A DNA stretch of 27,557 bases from Patescibacteria group bacterium. Lineage in GTDB: Bacteria; Patescibacteria; Microgenomatia; Daviesbacterales; UBA10151. Positions 22,040 through 27,557 of the stretch are shown piece after piece. The stretch covers positions 1 to 27,557 of the forward strand of contig JAMDBX010000021.1 in NCBI GenBank assembly GCA_023487645.1, given 5' to 3'. Position 1 is the first letter of the stretch, and every line of letters starts with the position of its first letter. The notes beneath the pieces are model-generated. The model was not told where the DNA came from, made no database searches, and saw only the letters and a list, made by a program, of their open reading frames with translations. The position numbers were made by a program, and so were the translations under genes.

Positions 22040-23137
22040 TCAATGCTTTAGGGAAGCTAATTTTTGGCTTTCCTGTTCCATTTCATTTAAGATAGAACTT
22101 TTTTGGGGTTCATCAACAAAATGGGGCTGGCCGTAATCATCAATTTGTACTGGCAAATATTGTACATCCACCAGTTTTTTACCGTAAAAAGTATATCTTC
22201 CCACTACCCCTTCTCGGGTTTTTTGGGACCACATCTGGTCAAAAACAAAATTCCCATGGGCATAAGTAATAAGTTTGTCGTGATAAATTTCTATTGGCTG
22301 TATCCAGTGGGGATGGTTGCCGATTACCAAATCCGCTCCTGCATCAATCGCCAGATGTCCCAATTCAATCTGTTTAGGATCAGGTTGACTTTTATATTCC
22401 GTCCCCCAATGGAAAGTCACTACTACCACATCAGCCTGGGATTTGGCAGATTTTATCTCCGCTTGGATTTGATCAGGATATGCCCAGGAAAGACCTTGTT
22501 CCGGTGCCCCAATATTGTTATAACCCAAAAAGGCAAATTTTATTCCCCGGACATCCTTAAATACCGGGCCGTTTACTCCTGTCACTAAAATCCCGGCATT
22601 TTTTAAAACATTTATAGTATTATTTATACCTTCTAAGCCATGGTTTCCGGCATGGTTATTAGCCAAACTCACCACATTAACCCCGGCAAACTTCAAGCCA
22701 TCAATATTTTTTAGGTCACCGCAAAAAATCATCCCTTCTTGGGTTACCGGACAGTTAGCTATTAAGGGTGACTCTAAATTAGCAAAAGTAATATCACTAT
22801 TTTTTAAAAATTGAGCAGTTTTTTCATAAGGCCAGATAAAACTTTGTCTAGCAGTCTCCTGAAAATTGACTGACCGGGCCGGGATAATATCTCCGGTGGC
22901 AGTCAAAACCCTAGTCTGTTCTTGTGGTAAACTTTTTAACCAATCATGGTCTGAGGAAAATATTTGTTGCGGGGAAAGAGATGGTAAACTAATTTCAGGG
23001 ATTTTAGCTTGATTTGCCGGAAGGTTATTATAAGACTCAAGGTTAATTCCAAATAATTGTGGGGTTAGCGAAAATTTGTAGACAGCCGCAAAAATTAATA
23101 TCCCTAATGCTGTTAAAGCCACAATAGCCCACTTCAT
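22040..23137 (-). CDS. CapA-family metallophosphatase-like protein
   Basis: 365 residues from ATG 23137 (TTG 23143 is possible). An N-terminal anchor (about residues 1-25) is followed by the CapA fold: VLTATGDIIPARSV, FANLESPL, VVSLANNHAGNHG, VVTFHWGTEY, LVIGNHPHWIQPIE and YAHGNFVFDQ. These blocks provide the His/Asp/Asn metal ligands. CapA/PgsA proteins take part in poly-gamma-glutamate or capsule formation at the cell surface, but many relatives are uncharacterised, so the polymer is unknown. TATAAT ends six bases before the ATG, within the 14 bases after the sortase stop, which suggests its own leaderless promoter. Confidence 0.85.
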   Translation of the reverse strand: MKWAIVALTALGILIFAAVYKFSLTPQLFGINLESYNNLPANQAKIPEISLPSLSPQQIFSSDHDWLKSLPQEQTRVLTATGDIIPARSVNFQETARQSFIWPYEKTAQFLKNSDITFANLESPLIANCPVTQEGMIFCGDLKNIDGLKFAGVNVVSLANNHAGNHGLEGINNTINVLKNAGILVTGVNGPVFKDVRGIKFAFLGYNNIGAPEQGLSWAYPDQIQAEIKSAKSQADVVVVTFHWGTEYKSQPDPKQIELGHLAIDAGADLVIGNHPHWIQPIEIYHDKLITYAHGNFVFDQMWSQKTREGVVGRYTFYGKKLVDVQYLPVQIDDYGQPHFVDEPQKSSILNEMEQESQKLASLKH

Positions 23138-23151
23138 AGCCAAATTATATC

Positions 23152-23781
23152 TTATGAAGATTGTTCGGAATAGATGACGATCCTATCTGAATAATTTTTC
23201 GCCGAACTGTTCCAAGTCCCGCCGCAGGTAATTAGATTAAGTTCCGGCTTTCCCGAGGGGCCAAAAATTTCATTCAATGGCACTTGGCTATAGGGGTAAA
23301 TTTTTTTATCAGTCACAATGAATTTGTATTCTTTCCCTTGCTCATCAACTACCCGTATCTGATCGCCCGGACCCAATGTAGATAACCCGTAAAATACTGC
23401 CGGCCCGCTGGGAGAGTCCAAATGCCCGTCTATGACCGCATTGCCTTTTTCCCCCGGCCGGACACCCAAATTATACCAGCCGACATCGTTGACATCCGTG
23501 GGTACATCCATCCTTCCCTGGCTATCTAAGCCCACTGATTCAACGGCAGTATTTATACCTATTCTATCAATAATCAATTTTTGCGGGATACCTGGACGTA
23601 TTTGGATCGTTTGGATACTGGGGATACTTTTATCATAGGAAACCTGTTCTGTTTGTCCGGTTTCCGGCCTAGCAACGGGAACGGAGGTAGGAGCAGCCTT
23701 TCCTTGTTTTAAAAGAAAAGCCGAAATAATACTCCCTAAAAAAAATATAAAGATAGCTGCTACCAGCAAATATTTTTTCAT
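23152..23781 (-). CDS. Sortase, class E/F-like
   Basis: 209 residues from ATG 23781, the methionine that begins a proper anchor (MKKYLLVAAIFIFFLGSI). From this start the triad is His120 in VIDGHLDS, Cys186 in LNLITCGGTWN and Arg200 in YSDRIVIYSE. The LITCGG form with a close Arg is typical of class E/F sortases of Actinobacteria and Chloroflexi. It transfers sorted proteins to the envelope. Upstream on the same strand lies a small Thr-Pro-rich secreted protein ending in APTTGFGG, a possible substrate. TGG-TAAAAT lies about 30 bases upstream, and a terminator separates the two genes. Confidence 0.88.
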   Translation of the reverse strand: MKKYLLVAAIFIFFLGSIISAFLLKQGKAAPTSVPVARPETGQTEQVSYDKSIPSIQTIQIRPGIPQKLIIDRIGINTAVESVGLDSQGRMDVPTDVNDVGWYNLGVRPGEKGNAVIDGHLDSPSGPAVFYGLSTLGPGDQIRVVDEQGKEYKFIVTDKKIYPYSQVPLNEIFGPSGKPELNLITCGGTWNSSAKNYSDRIVIYSEQSS

Positions 23782-23826
23782 AGACTTAGAGTCTTTAGGC
23801 ACGAAACATATTTTACCACACCCAAA

Positions 23827-23861
23827 AAACAGGTATCTTGAAGACTTCAAGGTACCTGTTT
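23827..23861 (-). terminator. Terminator of the Thr-Pro-rich protein gene
   Basis: AAACAGGTATCTTGAAG (23827-23843) pairs with 23845-23861 with a single mismatch, giving a 17-bp arm. On the minus strand it is followed by a U-rich run. It ends the upstream gene 26 bases after its stop and lies before the sortase promoter. Confidence 0.8.
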
Positions 23862-23886
23862 AATTTATTCCCTTTTGCTACCGCCT

Positions 23887-24090
23887 TTAAGAAGTACCGC
23901 CAAAGCCGGTCGTCGGAGCCCCGCTGGGAACCGTCGTGGTCGGCGTTGGAGTTACCGTTACCCCACTTGTAGGTGTGGGTGTCAGTGTTGGTGTCGGCGT
24001 GCTGGTAGGGGTTTGAGCCAAAGCAACAGCCGCCAAAATTAAAGACGAAACCAGTAATGTCATCAAAGTAAATATTCCTGTTTTTGTCAT
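23887..24090 (-). CDS. Small secreted Thr/Pro-rich protein with C-terminal PTTG
   Basis: 67 residues from ATG 24090 (GTG starts at 24102/24099 are possible). GAGAGGTGGTG lies upstream as Shine-Dalgarno. An N-terminal signal (IFTLMTLLVSSLILAAVALAQ) is followed by a low-complexity TPTP repeat (about residues 27-52) and the end PSGAPTTGFGGTS. APTTG resembles a sorting motif (LPxTG type), but the hydrophobic stretch and basic tail that usually follow are missing. It could be a sortase substrate of a non-standard kind, or a free secreted mucin-like peptide. It is followed by a strong terminator and then the sortase gene. Confidence 0.6.
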   Translation of the reverse strand: MTKTGIFTLMTLLVSSLILAAVALAQTPTSTPTPTLTPTPTSGVTVTPTPTTTVPSGAPTTGFGGTS

Positions 24091-24181
24091 ATATTTCACC
24101 ACCTCTCTTTATTGCCTCAGGGCTATTCTAGGCAGAGAGGATAATAAATAAATCATGGGAGTGTAAGAGTTAAATAATAAT

Positions 24182-24412
24182 CTAAGCAATCCGGCCCATT
24201 ATAGTAGGCACACCAAAATAAAAAAGCAAGAAACTAATCAGCACCAAAATCAACAGACCAACTAAAAAACCAACTTCGTGGATCTCCCGGAGAAAATAAA
24301 ACATGAAGATTTTTTTACTGGCAAAAGGTGACTGCTCCTCAAAATCAGTTTTCTGTACATTGTCTTGTGTCTTGTCGTCTAAAAAATCTTCCATCCCCTC
24401 AAACCCTTTCAT
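24182..24412 (-). CDS. Small membrane protein
   Basis: 76 residues: an acidic N-terminus (MEDFLDDKTQDNVQKTDFEEQ), an amphipathic stretch and one long hydrophobic segment (about residues 47-68, VGFLVGLLILVLISFLLFYFG), ending GVPTIMGRIA. The start could be ATG 24412 or the ATG six codons later. I recognise no family. It lies 57 bases after the small gene at 24470-24640 and 80 bases before the Thr-Pro-rich gene on the same strand, so these may share an mRNA. Confidence 0.5.
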   Translation of the reverse strand: MKGFEGMEDFLDDKTQDNVQKTDFEEQSPFASKKIFMFYFLREIHEVGFLVGLLILVLISFLLFYFGVPTIMGRIA

Positions 24413-24469
24413 TAGTCAGTCTTGCTTTTTATATCCAGCAAAAGCTGTCTATAGAATTGGGAATGGAGA

Positions 24470-24640
24470 CTAAATTCTACTTAGTTTTACATGGCCACCT
24501 CTATAAACAGCACTGGCAACAATTATATTTGCCAAAATATTGGGCAATGTTATTACCCCTTTACCCATTAGCTCCTCATGATCCTTAGATCGTACTCTAC
24601 TACCAAAAATCTCATTGTTGAAAATTTTTTTATAAGACAT
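24470..24640 (-). CDS. Small hypothetical protein (56 residues)
   Basis: A frame from ATG 24640 to TAG 24470-24472 with AAAAAGGACACT before the ATG, a reasonable Shine-Dalgarno. The protein begins MSYKKIFNNEIFGSRVRSKDHEEL, is basic, and ends with a short hydrophobic stretch (NILANIIVASAVY) and RGGHVKLSRI. I recognise no family. Composition is protein-like throughout, and the gene is preceded by a structured region at 24658-24755 that would be its leader. Confidence 0.45.
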   Translation of the reverse strand: MSYKKIFNNEIFGSRVRSKDHEELMGKGVITLPNILANIIVASAVYRGGHVKLSRI

Positions 24641-24657
24641 AGTGTCCTTTTTTTAAA

Positions 24658-24755
24658 TCAGTTGTGGGGTAGGACCGGGGGATTTTGGTTTATTTAAATT
24701 AAATAAATTGGCACCTTTATTTATCTCTCGGCAAATTACCTACCCCCAAACCTGA
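24658..24755 (-). promoter_or_regulatory. Structured element, possibly an mRNA leader
   Basis: The outer arms TCAGTTGTGGGGTAGG (24658-24673) and CCTACCCCCAAACCTGA (24739-24755) are complementary apart from a few mismatches and bulges. Inside lies TTTATTTA-AAT-TAAATAAA (24689-24707). On the minus strand the unit ends 17 bases before the ATG at 24640. It could be a leader RNA, a riboswitch of unknown type or a small inverted-repeat element. I tried to match it to ydaO, TPP, lysine and fluoride riboswitches and could not. The remaining bases to 24841 show nothing else. Confidence 0.35.
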
Positions 24756-24841
24756 TTGTGGGTATCTTATCTTTTTTATTTAAGAGAACAACAAAAAATG
24801 GGTAAGGAAGATGTAACAGGAATATATCAGAAGTATAAAAA

Positions 24842-25213
24842 CTATACGCGTTTTCCCAAAGCCATCATGCAGATGCCACACAACGTGGCTATAGGAATGG
24901 CCTGAAGCCTGGCAGAGTCAATTTTTTGGCCGCATTTTTCACATTGTCCATATGTTCCATCCTTAATTCTTTTTAATGATCCTTCAATCTTCTCCGAAAA
25001 CTCATGTAAATTTCTTTTTAAAGCCACCGATTTAGCATGCACATCTGCCTGCCAGGATTCGGTTCCCAGCTCAGTCGGCTCTACGGTTGTACAGGCCAAG
25101 ATTGGATCGTCCTGCTCTAAAGACACCAGTTGGTCCGCAACCTGTTTTCTTTTATTAATTAAATATACTTCCAGCTCTTTTTGATTTAAGCCTAAGGGCA
25201 GAATATTAGCCAT
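24842..25213 (-). CDS. DksA/TraR-family zinc finger protein
   Basis: 123 residues from ATG 25213; the frame extends to 25273 but its first 20 residues look like read-through into the promoter region. A coiled-coil N-terminal half (KELEVYLINKRKQVADQLVSLEQ and LKRNLHEFSEKIEGSLKRI) precedes the four-Cys zinc finger CEKCG...CGIC, with DGTYGQCEKCGQ and ARLQAIPIATLC matching the family. The acidic coiled-coil tip (TTVEPTELGTES) lacks the DxxDxA seen in DksA, so RNA polymerase control with ppGpp is uncertain. It is divergent from the PAP2 gene. Confidence 0.85.
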   Translation of the reverse strand: MANILPLGLNQKELEVYLINKRKQVADQLVSLEQDDPILACTTVEPTELGTESWQADVHAKSVALKRNLHEFSEKIEGSLKRIKDGTYGQCEKCGQKIDSARLQAIPIATLCGICMMALGKRV

Positions 25214-25316
25214 AGATAAACTTACACAAATTAAGGTTAACAACATATTAAGGCTGAATCGTAAGAGAGACACTAAAAAAAGGTAAGAAATACGTAAAAC
25301 ATATCAGTAATTATGC

Positions 25317-25322
25317 TAAAAT
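25317..25322 (+). promoter_or_regulatory. Extended -10 element six bases before the PAP2 ATG
   Basis: TGC-TAAAAT ends at 25322 and the ATG is at 25329. A start site 6-8 bases after a -10 would place the first transcribed base at the ATG, so this mRNA is probably leaderless. No Shine-Dalgarno is present. Confidence 0.5.
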
Positions 25323-25328
25323 TAAAAG

Positions 25329-25979
25329 ATGTCGGCAAAAAAGATCTTGCTTGTCTTATCTTTCGTGCTTTTTATAGCTTTTATTTTCTTTTCATATTTG
25401 GTTAGCAAGGAAAAATTTACAGCCTTTGATTTTGATACCACGGTCCGAATCCAGAACCACCTTTCACACCGTTGGGATCTGCCATTTTCCTTACTTTCCA
25501 TTATCGGTTCAGCGGAAATTACGGGTATTACTTGGCTCGCCTTAGCTTTTTACTCCCTTTTAAAAAGGTTCTGGTTGACATTGATCAGTTTGAGTTTATT
25601 TTTCTCAGGGCTTGCCGTAGAGCTTTTTGGCAAACTTTTTGTCCTCCATCCCGGACCCCCATTTTTGTTTTACCGGGGAGTTTTGGATGTCAACCTCCCC
25701 AGCCACTATGTGCATACCAATTATTCCTATCCTTCAGGCCACCTAATCCGGACCTCATTTTTGATAACTTTCTTCATCCTTTTTCTTTATTTTCGTTCAA
25801 TAAAAAATACCAAAATACTTCAGCTTTTTCTGTTAGCCTTTTTATTTATCATGTTCGTTTCCCGGATTTACCTTGGAGAACACTGGACCAGTGATGTAAT
25901 TGGAGGACTGCTTCTAGGAAGCTCCCTGGGCACTTTTTCAGCCCTCACTTTACCTCAAGCCTCAAAACCTCAATCTTGA
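25329..25979 (+). CDS. PAP2-superfamily membrane phosphatase
   Basis: 216 residues with about six membrane segments. The three phosphatase blocks are visible: GKLFVLHPGPP (motif 1), SYPSGHLIRT (motif 2 with its His) and SRIYLGEHWTSDVIGG (motif 3 with Arg, His and Asp). In motif 1 the expected Arg of KxxxxxxRP is Gly, while Lys and Pro remain. Family members dephosphorylate lipid phosphates such as undecaprenyl diphosphate or phosphatidate at the outer membrane face. A role in carrier-lipid recycling fits the envelope genes nearby but is inference. Confidence 0.88.
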   Translation: MSAKKILLVLSFVLFIAFIFFSYLVSKEKFTAFDFDTTVRIQNHLSHRWDLPFSLLSIIGSAEITGITWLALAFYSLLKRFWLTLISLSLFFSGLAVELFGKLFVLHPGPPFLFYRGVLDVNLPSHYVHTNYSYPSGHLIRTSFLITFFILFLYFRSIKNTKILQLFLLAFLFIMFVSRIYLGEHWTSDVIGGLLLGSSLGTFSALTLPQASKPQS

Positions 25980-26006
25980 TAGTGATTTTCTTGTAATTGT
26001 AATAAA

Positions 26007-27557
26007 ATGAATAAAATGATAGAAGCAGAGGCAGTATCTCAACCTATCTCAAAAGTCGCAATAGAGCAAAAATCAGCCCGACAAGAGAGAAATAGGTTAA
26101 TTGCTCATCTGGGCAGAGTTTTTGCCCGCCGTTATGATATCCAGGTTTTACCCTCCAGGCAAAAAGGTGTTTGGGCATGTTCTTTAGACCCAAAAACTGC
26201 TGTTGAAATGGAAAGTTATGTCAGAGGTCAAAGACGAACCTTAGATGATCTTCCTGCCGAATCTTTCAGGCCAAAACAGATTCTTTATGATGAGCAAAGC
26301 GCGCAAGAAATGAGCATGGAACAGATTACTACTCTTATGCACCATGAGGCTGGACATGCAAAGTACACTGATTTCCGATTAATGGTTGAAGGTCAAAAAC
26401 AGGCAAAGGATGAAGGCCATTTACCTACCAGTTTTTGGCTAACTTTTGAAGGTATTGAGGATCCCCGAGTTAATCAATTAGAGGGTGAAGAATCTCCAGC
26501 AATTGATAGACAAATCAGAGCAAATCAAGCTAGAGATTTACAGGAAAGAATAACTGAAATGCCTATTGGACAAAGGCCGCAAATGCTGCAGTTTGCTTAT
26601 AACTCATTCCATTACTGGCTTCATGGTAAGCCGATTCCTGAACTTGCGGGAACTGATGTTGGAAGAGTAACTGAATTAGCAAGACCATTACTAGAACAAT
26701 ATTTCCAAAATTCTGATCCTGAAGAGAGAAAGTTATTACAGAAACAAATTTGGGATATTTCCAAAGAATTAGAAAAGAAAGATATTGAACAGGAGGAAAT
26801 GCGTCAAATGGCCCAACAAAAAAGGCAACAGCAGGGAGGTCAAAATGGTCAAGGCGGGCAGCCAGGCGGAGCAGGAGGCCAGCAGCAAGAACAATCCGGG
26901 GAAGGTCAAGAAAGCCAATCTGGGAGTGGTAGTGGCGGAGGTGGTCAGGGACAGGAAAGTCAGGGTGCAGGTATGCCGCATATTCCGGGGGGATCAGGTG
27001 GTGGTACTCCTCAACAACAATCTACAGAAATGAGCCAGCAAGGACAAGAATCAAGTTCACGGACCGGAGGGAATGAGGGTCAAGGAAAAGGTCGTAAACG
27101 TTTCTTAGATAGATTAAAGGAAACAATTTTCGGTTCAAAAGATAAATCAGGTTCTAATAGCCAAAATCAAGGGGAATCTGGACAACAAAATAGAAACGGA
27201 GGCTCTTCGGAACAAAGTCAGGGAGGAGATCAAATGAAGCCTGGCAGTAGACAAAATGAGGAATTTGGTCATGATATAAACAAGCCAACTCCAAAACCTA
27301 AACCAGAAAAATTAGACTTGTCGAAACTTTCTAATGAGGAACTTCAAGAATTGAGAGATGCAATCAATCAATTAACACCTGAACAAAGAGCAGAATTAGC
27401 TAAAAAAGCCAGAGAAGCAGTTGATGAGGAACAAAAAGAATCTCTTAAGGACAGATTGTCAAAACTACTTAAGTTAGAGAAAAATAAGCAAACTGGTGAA
27501 TATGAGGCAATACTCCAAAGAGTAGATGATAAAACTAGAAAACAAGCTTTCTCCATT
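26007..27557 (+). CDS. Large HExxH protein with Gly/Gln-rich insert, 3' end outside the window
   Basis: An open frame from ATG 26007 (or 26016) to the last base, 517 codons without a stop. Residues 112-117 are HHEAGH, giving the zinc-protease motif H113-E-A-G-H117. Thirty-one residues later comes FEGIEDPRVNQLEGE, where E148 or E151 could be the third zinc ligand. Residues about 265-430 are low-complexity Gly/Gln/Ser with short basic stretches (GKGRKRFLDRLKETIFGSKDK), followed by helical, Lys/Glu-rich sequence. The plan zincin-like domain, acidic or Gln-rich spacer, then C-terminus recalls CobT/NorD-type proteins that end in a von Willebrand A domain; that end is not visible. There is no signal peptide. 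Confidence 0.7.
   Translation, partial: MNKMIEAEAVSQPISKVAIEQKSARQERNRLIAHLGRVFARRYDIQVLPSRQKGVWACSLDPKTAVEMESYVRGQRRTLDDLPAESFRPKQILYDEQSAQEMSMEQITTLMHHEAGHAKYTDFRLMVEGQKQAKDEGHLPTSFWLTFEGIEDPRVNQLEGEESPAIDRQIRANQARDLQERITEMPIGQRPQMLQFAYNSFHYWLHGKPIPELAGTDVGRVTELARPLLEQYFQNSDPEERKLLQKQIWDISKELEKKDIEQEEMRQMAQQKRQQQGGQNGQGGQPGGAGGQQQEQSGEGQESQSGSGSGGGGQGQESQGAGMPHIPGGSGGGTPQQQSTEMSQQGQESSSRTGGNEGQGKGRKRFLDRLKETIFGSKDKSGSNSQNQGESGQQNRNGGSSEQSQGGDQMKPGSRQNEEFGHDINKPTPKPKPEKLDLSKLSNEELQELRDAINQLTPEQRAELAKKAREAVDEEQKESLKDRLSKLLKLEKNKQTGEYEAILQRVDDKTRKQAFSI

Noticed and set aside
24658..24755. Known riboswitch (ydaO c-di-AMP, TPP, lysine, fluoride)
   Set aside because: Isolated words such as GCCGAGAG and GGGGTAGG are suggestive, but the conserved cores of these classes are not present in order.
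26769..27033. Open frames on both strands inside the Gly/Gln-rich region
   Set aside because: They are shadows of the low-complexity codons of the long plus-strand gene starting at 26007, which has the continuous frame and the HExxH motif.
1..27557. CRISPR array or prophage
   Set aside because: No regularly spaced direct repeats and no phage structural, integrase or terminase-like genes were seen.

Overview
The window reads like a chromosome segment of an uncultured, small-genome bacterium of the Patescibacteria/CPR type, most likely a Microgenomates-like lineage. That is inference: AT-rich DNA, short intergenic gaps, many small unrecognised proteins, two sortases, Pro/Thr-rich surface proteins with a GFIPI-type N-terminus, single tRNA genes with or without encoded CCA, and no outer-membrane genes. 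No 16S or ribosomal protein gene is present to settle it. The genetic code looks standard.

Layout. 1-2.4 kb: a head-to-head prenyl synthase-like gene, a cluster of short palindromes, a dead Fic gene and other debris. 2.6-4.7 kb: a membrane protein, tRNA-Arg(TCT) between tRNA-like remnants, a sortase, then a partial tRNA-Gly copy, a GIY-YIG nuclease gene and the intact tRNA-Gly(TCC). 4.8-7.9 kb (minus strand): an orphan protein kinase, a CIRCE-controlled small heat-shock protein, and a Y-family polymerase with a small partner gene. 7.9-10 kb: a large secreted glycosidase-like protein, a promoter-terminator pair that looks like a small RNA gene, and tRNA-His. 10-14.6 kb: a frameshifted acetyltransferase, two paralogous coiled-coil proteins, a cohesin-like surface protein, a TPR protein, a VOC protein, an HD hydrolase and a zinc ribbon. 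14.7-18.4 kb: an efflux operon marR-MFP-MFP-MFS with its promoter and operator-like dyads. 18.5-22 kb: an L,D-transpeptidase, a stand-alone cyanophycin-synthetase N-domain protein, a ferritin-like protein and a divergent NRAMP-related transporter. 22-25.3 kb: a CapA-like protein, a class E-like sortase, a small Thr-Pro-rich secreted protein, two small proteins with a structured leader, and a DksA/TraR zinc finger protein. 25.3 kb to the end: a PAP2 phosphatase and a long HExxH protein that runs off the window.

Shared themes. Much of the content serves the cell surface: two sortases, L,D-transpeptidase, CapA, PAP2, glycosidase and cohesin. Regulation is unusually readable: CIRCE overlapping a TTGACA/TATATT promoter, dyads at the marR promoter, an 8-bp dyad upstream of the ferritin-like gene, and a -10-like hexamer exactly six bases before the ATG at six genes, which suggests leaderless mRNAs.

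The most unusual structure is the tRNA-Gly/GIY-YIG locus. A promoter leads into a tRNA copy whose D-arm is split, and whose anticodon arm is replaced, by short GC palindromes. The nuclease ORF follows and ends inside the intact tRNA. Palindromes of the same type cluster at 0.9-1.1 kb, and another palindrome sits in tRNA debris beside tRNA-Arg.
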